Positions 1-8,593 of a stretch of DNA of 64,000 nt are shown one piece after another. The position numbers and the translations under genes were made by a program. This DNA is from [Eubacterium] eligens ATCC 27750. GTDB taxonomy: Bacteria > Bacillota > Clostridia > Lachnospirales > Lachnospiraceae. The stretch's first letter is position 1; each line of letters starts with the position of its first letter. The stretch spans positions 434,001 through 498,000 of the forward strand of contig NC_012780.1 in NCBI RefSeq assembly GCF_000146185.1, read 5' to 3'. Under the pieces are notes generated by a model. That model was not told where the DNA came from, searched no databases, and saw only the letters and a list, made by a program, of their open reading frames with translations.

Positions 1-123
1 ATCAGTGCCAATTACCTCTGCACGGACAATATTCTTTCCTTCTGCCTCATAAATCTTAAAGCTCTCAGAATGTCCGAAATGCTGAAAAATCTGACCATTC
101 TCGTATGTTACTGCTATTTTCAT
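1..123 (-). CDS. NifX/NifB-type dinitrogenase iron-molybdenum cofactor family protein (partial)
   Basis: The first 41 codons of a minus-strand gene are present and the rest runs off the window edge. The start, MKIAVTYENGQIFQHFGHSE, is typical of the small NifX/NifB C-terminal-like fold. Outside nitrogen fixers this fold occurs as free-standing proteins of about 110-130 residues, thought to bind metal clusters or cofactors. An AGGAGG-type ribosome-binding site lies just upstream of the ATG. No nitrogenase genes are visible, so a role in nitrogen fixation should not be assumed. Confidence 0.75.
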   Translation of the reverse strand, partial: MKIAVTYENGQIFQHFGHSESFKIYEAEGKNIVRAEVIGTD

Positions 124-191
124 TAATAATCCTCCTGATTAATATTTATTCTCATACAACATATGAAAAATTATTTCAAAATCTTAAATAA

Positions 192-395
192 CTAAAATTC
201 AATATCCACTGCTCCATTTGCATATTTCATATAATCAAAAAGCTTCGACGCCGTAAGAAGTTCAAGCGGATCTCTTTCAATATCATCTTCCTCAAATATC
301 TTTGCGACTTCCTGTATTTCCGGATTAGAAAGAGAATTCATATATTGTCTCAGTTCAACTATCGGCATATTAAAAAGTTCATCTTTGCTCTTCAT
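192..395 (-). CDS. small hypothetical protein, 67 aa
   Basis: A short acidic protein with no recognised domain. It begins MKSKDELFNMPIVELRQYMN and is predicted helical and soluble, with no signal peptide or membrane segment. A strong GAAGGAGG site lies 8 bases upstream of the ATG, which argues that it is real. It is followed by the NifX-like gene and preceded by a small zinc-ribbon protein in the same direction, with short gaps, so the three could be co-transcribed. Function unknown. Confidence 0.6.
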   Translation of the reverse strand: MKSKDELFNMPIVELRQYMNSLSNPEIQEVAKIFEEDDIERDPLELLTASKLFDYMKYANGAVDIEF

Positions 396-417
396 AAATA
401 AAATCCTCCTTCAATAT

Positions 418-639
418 CTATTCAGTACGGCCTGTGTAAATTACCTTGCCGGTATTCCACAATTCTGCTGTTCTTCTTGCTGCATCAAGCCTGTCTTCAT
501 CATTTTTAAAACTAAATGGTGCAGACTGACATCCACAATCCATACACATTACATAATAAGAATGATCTTCTTCCTCTAATATAGAAGGTCCAAAACATCT
601 TGGACAATCCTGCAAATCAATCATTTCATAAATTTCCAT
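418..639 (-). CDS. small zinc-ribbon protein, Lar-like, 73 aa
   Basis: A small protein with two Cys pairs, CPRCFG near residue 13 and CMDCGC near residue 32, followed by a C-terminal A-x3-WN motif. This arrangement resembles the Lar/restriction-alleviation-like zinc ribbons of phage and accessory DNA. An in-frame ATG 15 bases further upstream overlaps the GAGGAG ribosome-binding site, so the second ATG is the better start. Binding of one zinc by the four Cys is inference. A role in restriction alleviation is only a family resemblance. Confidence 0.55.
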   Translation of the reverse strand: MEIYEMIDLQDCPRCFGPSILEEEDHSYYVMCMDCGCQSAPFSFKNDEDRLDAARRTAELWNTGKVIYTGRTE

Positions 640-739
640 GCTACAACTCCTCATAATAATATTCTGATTTATCTTTCTAATTCTACATTCTATGTGATAT
701 AGAAATCAAGTAGAAATATCCATAACATATCTCACATTT

Positions 740-2617
740 TTATGTATTATACAATTTCAAAAGATTCATCAGATCATTAATTTCTTCAGTAATCTGCTTT
801 CCGTTATCAGTATCCTTTACAAACACACGCTTCTTTTCCACATAAACAACCTGCGATTCAGACTCAATGTCCCTGTTACTGTTAATTGCCATATTAATAC
901 TCATAAACGGATGATGTTCTTTTATCTTCATTCCATGAGAATTATAAATAAGTGTATAACCGGCTATTCCTGTGGCAGCATGATATCCTTCGCAAAAACC
1001 GCCATCTATAACAATCAGTTTGCCATTAGCCCTTACCGGATGCTGTCCCTCCTTTGTCCTGACAGGAGTATGTCCATTTATAATATGTGCACTCTCATTG
1101 TAGAGATTAAACTCTCTTAAAATCATTTTACATATTCTTTCATTCTCATACAGGTCATAATACGGATTCTTGTCCTCTTTAATTGCATTCTTATAGTCAG
1201 CATTTCTATCCTTGTCCAGAAAAGTTCTTTCAAATGTTTTAATACACCTTCCGGTTACTGGTGATAATATATTACTCCATAAAAACCACATAAAATCAAC
1301 TGCATCTGAATCTCTGGTTCTTGCCTGCCTTACCATTGATTCGCAATAATCAAGATACTCACGACCAGAATACGACTTGCAATCCACAACAATTCCATCA
1401 AATACCCCTTGTTCATCAAGTGGCACGCAACCGTGGAACAGAAGATTTCCATTATGAATCTTATAAATGCTGCCTTTTTCATATAGAAAATTGATATGCC
1501 TCTCAAGTGCCATACTGTTAATGAAATCTGCCCTGAATCTTCCCATTAGGAACATTTCTTCCATAGTAAGCTCATATGGATTATTCATATCTATGGTTGG
1601 AAATTCTGTAGTATTAAGGAAATATTCCTTATCACCAATTCTTACTGTTCCTTTATCCAGATTCATCTTATCCAACAGAAGTCTTCCTTCCATCCTGTAT
1701 TCCGGGTGTCTCTTAATAAGCTGCCCTTCAAGCTTGAATAAAATCACAGAAATAGCTTTATAGACTGCATCATCAACATTTTTATCTGAATATGTATTAA
1801 CTGCAAACTGTAGAAGGAACCTGAGGCTTATTCCATAACCATTCTCAAGAATCGACATAGTTTTATACTTAATATTATTTCTGACTACAAGTGCCATACA
1901 CACCGGATTGCCACAAAAAGCTCCCATCCACAATATATCATGATTTCCCCACTGGATATCAACACTGTGATGTTCCATCAGTAGATCTAATATCTTATCT
2001 GCATGTGGTCCTCTGTCATATATGTCTCCCAGTATATGAAGATGATCCACGGCAAGTCTTTTAATCAAGTCGGTAAGTGCAACAAGAAATTCATCACCAT
2101 TATGAAGACTCAGAATTGTTTCCATAATCTGCCTGTGGTACACACTCCTATTGTCATCTTCATCTTTCTGCGCATGAATAAGCTCATCAATGATATATGC
2201 AAAATCCACAGGCATTGCTTTTCGCACCTTAGATCTTGTGTACTTAGAAGACAGAAGCTTTGCAATCTGAATCAGCTGGTTAAGTACATTTCTGTACCAT
2301 TCATCATTCACCTTATTCTCATCCATAAGAATAGAAAGCTTCTCTCTTGGATAATATATCAGAGTGCACAGCTCCTGCTGCTCATATACAGTAAGTTCAT
2401 CTCCATACAGCATCGCTACCTTCTCTCTAATTACTCCCGAACAATTATTAATTATATGGTAAAATGCATCATATTCCCCATGAAGGTCACTCATAAAATG
2501 CTCTGTTCCCTTTGGCAGATTCATAATTGCATTCAGGTTAATAAGTTCGCGGTAAACTGACTGTTTTGTGGGATATTTTTCCTTTAATAACTTTAGATAT
2601 TTATCGTATTCCTTCAT
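740..2617 (-). CDS. fbp: fructose-1,6-bisphosphatase, class III
   Basis: Hydrolyses fructose-1,6-bisphosphate to fructose-6-phosphate in gluconeogenesis. At 625 residues it matches the long class III enzymes of Firmicutes. Calcineurin-like metal-binding motifs are visible in order: SDLHGEYDAF near residue 43, GDIYDRGP near 198, WGNHD near 222, and NGHTPV near 508. The start follows an AAAGGAG site. It stands alone, with its own promoter just upstream, and is not in an operon with the small genes below it. Family assignment is secure; regulation by metabolites cannot be read from the sequence. Confidence 0.95.
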   Translation of the reverse strand: MKEYDKYLKLLKEKYPTKQSVYRELINLNAIMNLPKGTEHFMSDLHGEYDAFYHIINNCSGVIREKVAMLYGDELTVYEQQELCTLIYYPREKLSILMDENKVNDEWYRNVLNQLIQIAKLLSSKYTRSKVRKAMPVDFAYIIDELIHAQKDEDDNRSVYHRQIMETILSLHNGDEFLVALTDLIKRLAVDHLHILGDIYDRGPHADKILDLLMEHHSVDIQWGNHDILWMGAFCGNPVCMALVVRNNIKYKTMSILENGYGISLRFLLQFAVNTYSDKNVDDAVYKAISVILFKLEGQLIKRHPEYRMEGRLLLDKMNLDKGTVRIGDKEYFLNTTEFPTIDMNNPYELTMEEMFLMGRFRADFINSMALERHINFLYEKGSIYKIHNGNLLFHGCVPLDEQGVFDGIVVDCKSYSGREYLDYCESMVRQARTRDSDAVDFMWFLWSNILSPVTGRCIKTFERTFLDKDRNADYKNAIKEDKNPYYDLYENERICKMILREFNLYNESAHIINGHTPVRTKEGQHPVRANGKLIVIDGGFCEGYHAATGIAGYTLIYNSHGMKIKEHHPFMSINMAINSNRDIESESQVVYVEKKRVFVKDTDNGKQITEEINDLMNLLKLYNT

Positions 2618-2685
2618 AGGTTCTCCTTTTATCGTGTATTTGAGGTTTAAATTTCATCTTTCAAACTTTTTGATTTCATACGATT

Positions 2686-2714
2686 ATTATAGGAGATTCA
2701 TGTATAAAACACAA
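2686..2714 (-). promoter_or_regulatory. sigma-A-type promoter for fbp
   Basis: On the minus strand TTGTGT (2709-2714) and TATAAT (2686-2691) are separated by exactly 17 bases, about 70 bases upstream of the fbp start. The -10 box is a perfect consensus. Confidence 0.6.
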
Positions 2715-2720
2715 TAATAA

Positions 2721-2969
2721 CTAAGTCCGAGACAATGTCCCATATTTTGAAGCAGATGTTTTATCAGTATTTTCACGAAAAACTCGTACAAATCTTTCCT
2801 CTTCCGGAGTAAGGCTCACTTTCAAATTCTTTTCATCAGGTAATTCACATATGCACTTATATAACATTCTATTCTGCAGATTTATCGCTAACCCCCGTTC
2901 AATTAACGAAGGCAGTACAAAACTGGCTGTTGTTACAGCATGCAATAAAATTTCACGATAAAATTTCAT
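2721..2969 (-). CDS. hypothetical protein, 82 aa, possibly a remnant
   Basis: An open frame of 82 codons in a stretch with no competing gene. It begins MKFYREILLHAVTTASFVLP and ends in a polar segment. No family is recognised and no convincing ribosome-binding site precedes the ATG (only AAGG about 8 bases away). It sits just inside the AT-rich accessory island, downstream of the dCTP deaminase. It could be a degraded gene fragment as easily as a real small protein. Confidence 0.3.
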   Translation of the reverse strand: MKFYREILLHAVTTASFVLPSLIERGLAINLQNRMLYKCICELPDEKNLKVSLTPEEERFVRVFRENTDKTSASKYGTLSRT

Positions 2970-3058
2970 GTAAGTGCAACCTTAAATTAAGTAATATTCA
3001 TATAAAATTTCTATTAATCCACCATCATTAATCATAAATTAATTTAACCTGTTCATTA

Positions 3059-4939
3059 TTATTTAAAACTTTTATCATATTTTTCTTTAATGTTTTTTGC
3101 TATATTTTTGGTTTTAATTCCTGTCACTAAGCTAATTTCGTCTTTATATGGCATTCTTGGTGCGTATAAAGATATATAAGCATTTCCTATTGCACCTTGA
3201 AAGAAAATCATTTTTGGATTTTCACTTTTTCCAAATGATAAAATATGTTTTCTTGAAATTCCTGGATATGGATCTATATAGTATATTTCTTTTATTCCTA
3301 ACTGATATGCTTTTTTTGAACATAATTCACAAGGACTTGCTGTTGTAAATAATTTTCCTCCTTGAATCTTAGCCCCTCCATATTTAGCAATCTGCAAAAA
3401 AGCATTTTCTTCAGCATGTAATGCTCTTGTATGTACTTGATTTTTTTCTCCTGTCCAACCAGTATAAATATCTTTAAAACAATATGAAAAACATTTTCCC
3501 GCTTTTTTCTCCTGAATATCTTTCTCTTTAAGAGATTGATTAATTTCATTCATAATTTCACTAAAATATTCATCTTCGAGTTCATATTCACTAAAAGTCT
3601 CTTCATCCTTATTTTTACAATAATCCTCTACACATCTTAAATTACATGATACTTGTCCTTTAGGAACATCATTCCATCCAACTGACCGTATTGAAAAATC
3701 TTCTCCTGTTACTACAGCCCCAACCTGTCTAGATAAACAGCCAGAATTATATTTTGCATTAAAAGCTAATTGCATACATCGTTCTACATGTGTGGGGGTT
3801 ATTAATCCCGGCTGTAATATCAAAGAAATATATTTTACAATCTGTTCAGTTAATTCGTAGTATTTATGATTCTCAACATTTGGATTATATAAATAAACAT
3901 CTGAATTTTCTAAGCATGCTGAAATATTTTGATGATAAAATATATCATTATTATCTGGATATTCTATTTTATCCAAACCTATTAATTCTTTTCTATTTAA
4001 TCCTAACCTATTTTGTCTATATTCATCTTCTGTATTAATAGCAAATGTATAAAATGCTCTATATCGATCTCTGAAATATTGTATTTCAAATGAATTTCTT
4101 AATGCATCTATGCATATTCTTGTTCTTTCTTTATCTTTATTTTGTAATTCCTCCAGTCTATTAATCATTTTGACAATATCATTAATTCTTTCAACTAAAG
4201 TTATCTCTTTTCCAATAACTTCACTATTATTATAATATTCACCAGAACTTCTAATATTATTTCCTACAGATTGCATAAAATATGAATACAAATTATATAC
4301 ATTTGTATTCTGAGATTTTGAATTTTTAGATTTTTCCTGAACTGTAATTGTATCTAACTTATTTTTAAATTTATTTTTAGCAGTTACAATATTTTCCGTA
4401 AAGTATTTAATCATTTTGTTTAACTGTTCTAAATTTTCTTTTTTTAAAGATTCCACATACTTTGGATTATTATTTAAATTTTTAATCCAATCTGCTAATT
4501 GTTTGTCAATAACTTCATTTTCAATTTCTTTAATATTTTCTACTTTTTCTTCTGATAAAACTTCAACTATATTCTTTTTTAATTCTTCTTTTTCTTTTAT
4601 TTCTACTTCATTAGAAATTTTATCTATATAATTAAACAAATTTTTATATGTTCCTTGAAGTATAAATGAAAAAATAATTGAACTTGCTTCTATAACTGTA
4701 AATTTTTTCCATCTTTCATCTTCTGCCATAAATCTATATACAATACTATATTTCCTTTCATCAGAATGTTTGAAATCACATGTTTTACTATCTTTCAAAT
4801 CAAGTTCATTAATATTATCTGTTGAAAGAATTTTGGCAACTGTTGTACAGCCCGCTCCAGTTCTTCCTGTTAAGCCAATTAAAATAAATTTATCCCTTTG
4901 TCTATATAAACACTTTACTGCATCTGCTTTATCTTTCAT
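3059..4939 (-). CDS. anti-phage-type dCTP deaminase with N-terminal P-loop domain (AvcD/DCD-like)
   Basis: A 626-residue two-domain protein. The N-terminus holds a kinase-like P-loop, GLTGRTGAGCTT, near residues 22-33. The C-terminal half is a cytidine/deoxycytidylate deaminase with zinc ligands HAEENAF near residue 508 and PCELC near 539, so the catalytic set is complete. This layout matches the anti-phage dCTP deaminases (DCD, AvcD), which deplete dCTP on infection. Extra cysteines (SCNLRC...C) precede the deaminase core. The start follows a GGGGGGA site. Directly upstream on the same strand is a small leader-like element, the position where known AvcID systems encode their antitoxin RNA avcI. 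Defence function is inferred from architecture. Confidence 0.85.
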   Translation of the reverse strand: MKDKADAVKCLYRQRDKFILIGLTGRTGAGCTTVAKILSTDNINELDLKDSKTCDFKHSDERKYSIVYRFMAEDERWKKFTVIEASSIIFSFILQGTYKNLFNYIDKISNEVEIKEKEELKKNIVEVLSEEKVENIKEIENEVIDKQLADWIKNLNNNPKYVESLKKENLEQLNKMIKYFTENIVTAKNKFKNKLDTITVQEKSKNSKSQNTNVYNLYSYFMQSVGNNIRSSGEYYNNSEVIGKEITLVERINDIVKMINRLEELQNKDKERTRICIDALRNSFEIQYFRDRYRAFYTFAINTEDEYRQNRLGLNRKELIGLDKIEYPDNNDIFYHQNISACLENSDVYLYNPNVENHKYYELTEQIVKYISLILQPGLITPTHVERCMQLAFNAKYNSGCLSRQVGAVVTGEDFSIRSVGWNDVPKGQVSCNLRCVEDYCKNKDEETFSEYELEDEYFSEIMNEINQSLKEKDIQEKKAGKCFSYCFKDIYTGWTGEKNQVHTRALHAEENAFLQIAKYGGAKIQGGKLFTTASPCELCSKKAYQLGIKEIYYIDPYPGISRKHILSFGKSENPKMIFFQGAIGNAYISLYAPRMPYKDEISLVTGIKTKNIAKNIKEKYDKSFK

Positions 4940-4981
4940 TATATCCCCCCATAATCTTATTTATTTAATATTAAAAACACA

Positions 4982-5155
4982 ACAAGAGAGGTCTCTTCAA
5001 CCTCTCTTTAAATCAAATATCATATCTTCAAAAATAGACTTCTTTTTTACAACATGAATTAACCCAACATTATCCATAACATAATACTCTCCTCGACATA
5101 TATATCATTGAATTAATCCAAACAATTATTTTCACATTCCGACTTATTTAAAGTC
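4982..5155 (-). repeat. leader-like element, copy A (upstream of the dCTP deaminase)
   Basis: This block is homologous to 8207-8385, in the same orientation. A 26-base core (5107-5132) is identical in both copies and surrounding bases are mostly conserved. Read on the minus strand it has a TTGTTT/TATATA promoter-like region, a GAGGAG ribosome-binding site, a 26-codon ORF, and a hairpin of 9 bp (AAGAGAGGT/ACCTCTCTT) followed by a T-rich tract. The size fits an RNA of roughly 100-150 nt ending about 40 bases before the deaminase start. It may be a regulatory RNA, an attenuating leader or a small gene. The rest of the 4940-5302 gap is AT-rich with no other feature seen. Confidence 0.6.
4997..5077 (-). 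CDS. tiny ORF in element A, 26 aa
   Basis: Encodes MDNVGLIHVVKKKS followed by a 12-residue tail. A GAGGAGAG ribosome-binding site lies 9 bases before the ATG. The first 11 codons match the tiny ORF of element B (M-x-x-VGLI-x-VVK). In those codons three differences change the amino acid and one is silent, so conservation does not by itself prove protein-level selection. It may be a leader peptide or an artefact of a conserved RNA. Confidence 0.35.
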   Translation of the reverse strand: MDNVGLIHVVKKKSIFEDMIFDLKRG

Positions 5156-5302
5156 TAACATACAATATAACATTTATCAATCTAATACCCTAAATAATTT
5201 AAGAATATCAAAATACATTTACCTTATAATATATTTTTAATATAAAATATAGAAAATTATTAAATTATGTCATAAAATTCTCGGCTTAATTAATAATTAA
5301 AT

Positions 5303-5683
5303 TTAATCTATATACTGAAAAGACTGTGGTGCACTATTTACTCCGAAATCTTTTAATTCTTTTGGCTTGCCATATTTGATAACGTTTTTTAATTTATAAG
5401 CAACTGCTTGATCTCTATCTCTATAATATTTATCAAAAAAATTTTTATCAATTCCTGACTTTGCTTTTGTTTTTTCCCAAATAGTCTCTGGTTCATCAAC
5501 AAGAACATCTTCGACTTCAGCTTCTCCTACTATTTTCATAATTGGAGTTGTAGAATAAATTAGGATCTTATCTACATGTCTTTTACATGCCTTTTTTCTA
5601 AATTCATATTTTTTACTTCCATTCAATATATTTTCTACATGATTAGGATTAATTGATAATAATATTGCACACATTATTTTCAC
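5303..5683 (-). CDS. ASCH-domain protein, 126 aa
   Basis: A single ASCH domain (PUA-like fold). The hallmark GxKxxExR appears as GSKKYEFR near residues 22-29, after LLSINPNHVENIL. ASCH domains are thought to bind RNA or modified nucleobases, and some act as nucleases or deaminase partners. Here it lies between a GNAT-PUA gene and the dCTP deaminase, all on the minus strand. Pairing of ASCH and GNAT-PUA genes is common in accessory regions, which supports joint function. The real substrate is unknown. A short 67-base gap separates it from the gene upstream, so co-transcription is likely. Confidence 0.8.
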   Translation of the reverse strand: MKIMCAILLSINPNHVENILNGSKKYEFRKKACKRHVDKILIYSTTPIMKIVGEAEVEDVLVDEPETIWEKTKAKSGIDKNFFDKYYRDRDQAVAYKLKNVIKYGKPKELKDFGVNSAPQSFQYID

Positions 5684-5750
5684 TCCATTTCAAAATTTTA
5701 TATAACATATTATACTGTAATCAATTTATGATTGCAACTCAGCCCAAACA

Positions 5751-6800
5751 TTAGTTCTCGTCGATAAAAATTTCATTGGTCTCTCCCATATGAATTATTT
5801 TTTTAAACTGTTCATTGGTCATTTCAAAAAAGCCCCAATATTGATTTCTCTCTAAGCCAATTTCTTCAATCAAGTCATGACGTACAATCCTCTTTTTTAA
5901 AGCTGCATTGTAAGTCATTTTTATAGCTTTACATCCTCCTTGACGAAACCAATGATATAAATCATTCTTATCAAACACACTATATTTGCTTATATATCTG
6001 TAAAATTCTTCAAACGAATTAAATTCATTCTGGTTTTTCACTTCTTCTATAACACAAACAGATGTTGCTACTGCAGAATACTCCGCACTTTTCCCATTTT
6101 CAGCAGTTCTATAAATAATAACTATATCTCCATATTTCAACATTTCAACTTGTTTCATCGAACATACATATACTTTTTGAATTGAATTTGTATAAGAAGC
6201 ATCTGTAATAATATTTTTATTCTCTGTGGTTAGAATAGAATCTGGAAACATAACTGAATGATATTTAGGATAAATACCCAACAAATATTTCTTTACTGAT
6301 TTGTAATCTACTAAAGGAAAATCTTTTTTAATATCTCCTGTTATTATATTCATTCTTTTCAAATAAACATTTTCTTTATTTTCACCTTTTCCTTTTGTTC
6401 CATACAATTCAAAACCAAACTGTTGCACCAAATCGATAAGCGATTTATGTTTTTCATAAATAGTTACATAACACGCATCTACTTTTTCGCACAAAGCACA
6501 ATCCATAATTATTTTGATAAATTGTTCTCCCATTTTAGTTCCATGTGCATCAATTTTAAAAGTTCCAACCTTTAATATTTTGTCAGCATAAATAGGTGGC
6601 ACAACATCTTCAACATGCATTTTTTCAATTTTCAAATACAAAAAACCGACTAACTTTTCATCAATGTATTGAACAAATGCATTCTGATTACTTTTTCTTT
6701 TAAACCAATCATCAAAACCAGGATAATCTGCTCTTAAAGATTGAAAAAAAGGATCTTGTAAATTAATTTCTTCAAATGTCTTTTTTATAATATTATTCAA
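5751..6800 (-). CDS. GNAT N-acetyltransferase fused to a C-terminal PUA-like domain, 349 aa
   Basis: Residues 1-150 have a GNAT acetyltransferase pattern: a strand-helix region with KVGTFKIDAHGTKMGEQFI (acetyl-CoA-binding loop) and a C-terminal GFELYGTKG segment. Residues about 155-349 look like a PUA/EVE-type fold (KYGDIVIIYRT...AVATSVCVIEEV). The start is TTG, preceded by a strong GGAGGGG site at good spacing; no ATG is better placed. It is followed by the ASCH gene. Such fusions occur in defence-like and nucleic-acid-modification neighbourhoods. The acetylated target cannot be read from sequence. Confidence 0.7.
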   Translation of the reverse strand: MNNIIKKTFEEINLQDPFFQSLRADYPGFDDWFKRKSNQNAFVQYIDEKLVGFLYLKIEKMHVEDVVPPIYADKILKVGTFKIDAHGTKMGEQFIKIIMDCALCEKVDACYVTIYEKHKSLIDLVQQFGFELYGTKGKGENKENVYLKRMNIITGDIKKDFPLVDYKSVKKYLLGIYPKYHSVMFPDSILTTENKNIITDASYTNSIQKVYVCSMKQVEMLKYGDIVIIYRTAENGKSAEYSAVATSVCVIEEVKNQNEFNSFEEFYRYISKYSVFDKNDLYHWFRQGGCKAIKMTYNAALKKRIVRHDLIEEIGLERNQYWGFFEMTNEQFKKIIHMGETNEIFIDEN

Positions 6801-7043
6801 TCTATCCCCTCCAATCTCATTAATTTTTCATAAATTCTGCTTTAGTACACCAATTCTAAAGAATATCATTATTGCCATTAAATAACATAAAAATCTGATA
6901 ATGTATACTCTCTCTTATGTACTCTCGACGCTTCATTATACTTTCTCATAGCAACCGCAAGAACCATTTGGTACTGAAGTAATTCTTCACGAAATCATAG
7001 AATTTTACATTTATTATCTTTAAATTCTTTTTGCAGAAACTAT

Positions 7044-7907
7044 TTACCTATACACAAGCTGTTTGTATGTTTTATTATCAACCAAAATTCTATTTGGAGA
7101 AATTACAGAAACATTTACTCCATTTTTATCTTTCTTCTTTCGGGTTATTTCTCCATACGCAATAACCATAATTTTATTGGGATGTTTTTGCACTAATTCT
7201 TTTACTTTGGATACATATATTTCAAATTCTTGCACTCCAGACGATAATTCATTTGAGTAGAATGCTTCTGGAAAAGCAATATTAACAGTACTATGTTTCG
7301 TTGCTAAATTAAAGTAAGCATATTTTCCTTTTTTCTTATCCTCTTCTAACTGAACATTACTTATAAATCCGTAAACTGATTTTCTACATCCAATATCATC
7401 AGTACTTATATATTCAGCATCTTCATAATAAATTCTTGGCAAACATTCACTCTTTTTCCCATTTTCATCACCTTCAAATACTGCAACTTCATCTTCGCCA
7501 ATTACATCAACTTCCATACTACCATTAGGAGGATCAATTATATCTTCATCCGAATATTGTTTAAGTAATCCCTCCATTTTTCTTTTTAATCGTCGTAATA
7601 TTATTTCTTCACTTAGCTCTATACTTTGATAATAAGCATTTAACTTTTTTCTTCCCATTTTACCCTTATAATCAACATGATAAGGACAACTTTTTTCATG
7701 TAAATTTCCCTCTTTATTCCATGTACTAAAGAATTTAATATCATTTTTTCTTTGTGTAAATTTTATTCTAGCTTGGCATCCCTTGATGCATGTTAAATAC
7801 CCTTTGTATTTTGCTTCGTATTCGTTTTTCTCTAAATTTTCGCAATATATTTTCTTCTTGCTGTCTCCTTCAACATTTGATATTGCATACATTATTTTTC
7901 TTGCCAT
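7044..7907 (-). CDS. zinc-finger protein with CoiA-like N-terminus, unknown function, 287 aa
   Basis: The N-terminal ~85 residues carry a C-x3-C...H-x3-C-x2-H pattern (TCIKGCQARIKF ... LHEKSCPYH). It resembles the zinc-binding N-terminal region seen in CoiA-like nucleases, although no nuclease motif could be identified after it. The middle is acidic; the C-terminal ~110 residues are predicted mixed alpha/beta. It is the first gene after leader element B and is followed, after a 243-base gap, by the GNAT-PUA gene. An AGGAGG-like site (GGAGGTATAATAC) precedes the ATG. Role unknown; context suggests part of the accessory cassette. Confidence 0.6.
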   Translation of the reverse strand: MARKIMYAISNVEGDSKKKIYCENLEKNEYEAKYKGYLTCIKGCQARIKFTQRKNDIKFFSTWNKEGNLHEKSCPYHVDYKGKMGRKKLNAYYQSIELSEEIILRRLKRKMEGLLKQYSDEDIIDPPNGSMEVDVIGEDEVAVFEGDENGKKSECLPRIYYEDAEYISTDDIGCRKSVYGFISNVQLEEDKKKGKYAYFNLATKHSTVNIAFPEAFYSNELSSGVQEFEIYVSKVKELVQKHPNKIMVIAYGEITRKKKDKNGVNVSVISPNRILVDNKTYKQLVYR

Positions 7908-8206
7908 GTATTATACCTCCATTGTTTGGTATCCATTTTAAAAAAATTATTATTTATCAACCTATCATATAGTATCATTTTAATCGCAAATATTTTGCAA
8001 CATATTATAATTTTCATTATCTACGACCATACAATTTAGCTTATGCCTTCATTATTGCGTTCAAAATATGACTCTTCAACTATTGCATATCACTTTATTA
8101 ATAAAAATTTGATCAGTTAATAATTCTTTCACAAACAGTTTAGTTAAAAAATAAGCACATCAATTTCTCCTTCTTTTTAAAAATGGAATTAAATTACATG
8201 TAACAC
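7908..8206. other. AT-rich intergenic stretch
   Basis: Between the zinc-finger gene and leader element B. Very AT-rich with no ORF or hairpin that stands out. It may hold the promoter of the cassette, but no clear -35/-10 pair was chosen. Confidence 0.4.
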
Positions 8207-8385
8207 TTCAAGAGAGGCCTCATCAACCTCTCTCCATCATATATCCCAGTCCCCAAGGGGACTTCGTTTCACAACCTGAATTAACCCAACCTTACCCATA
8301 GTACATTACTCCTAACCTATGTATCTTTGAATTAATCCAAACAATTATTTTCGCAATCCGACTTGTCTAAATAATAACATATTAT
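8207..8385 (-). repeat. leader-like element, copy B (upstream of the zinc-finger/GNAT/ASCH block)
   Basis: Second copy of the element at 4982-5155, same orientation, about 3.2 kb away. The 26-base core at 8326-8351 is identical. It keeps a TAGGAG ribosome-binding site, a tiny ORF (20 codons) and a terminal hairpin (AGAGAGG/CCTCTCT). The segment between ORF and hairpin differs and contains an extra GTCCCC/GGGGAC stem. It lies about 300 bases before the zinc-finger gene. Confidence 0.6.
8237..8299 (-). CDS. tiny ORF in element B, 20 aa
   Basis: Encodes MGKVGLIQVVKRSPLGDWDI. A TAGGAG site lies 9 bases before the ATG. The first 11 residues align with the ORF of copy A; the tails do not. Could be a leader peptide, or a chance reading frame in a conserved RNA. 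Confidence 0.3.
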   Translation of the reverse strand: MGKVGLIQVVKRSPLGDWDI

Positions 8386-8461
8386 AATCAGTTTATCAAT
8401 CAATATTACAATTCTCTACCTGAATTATCTGCTCCAATCACAAACCACATTCCAGAATAAC

Positions 8462-8502
8462 AAAAAAACTCCGCCAGCAAAGCAAATGCTTCACCAACGG
8501 AG
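8462..8502 (-). terminator. intrinsic terminator
   Basis: On the minus strand a CTCCG...CGGAG stem with an inner AAGCA/TGCTT pairing is followed by seven T. It would stop transcripts coming from the broken manA before the defence cassette. Confidence 0.75.
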
Positions 8503-8593
8503 GTCAATTTCACATATATTGAATTAAAAATTTATGCATTATTTTGTGTCAATAACAAAACTAGAACTAGACAAATGCATACCTACATCTTAA

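Noticed and set aside
2003..2560. 185-codon plus-strand open frame opposite fbp
   Set aside because: It lies entirely antisense to the well-supported fbp gene, has no ribosome-binding site and reads as a composition shadow.
6801..7043. Possible 37-codon minus-strand ORF (MVLAVAMRKYNEAS...) in the gap between the zinc-finger and GNAT genes
   Set aside because: A stop lies just upstream in frame, no ribosome-binding site was found and no family matches. It could be a remnant but cannot be supported.
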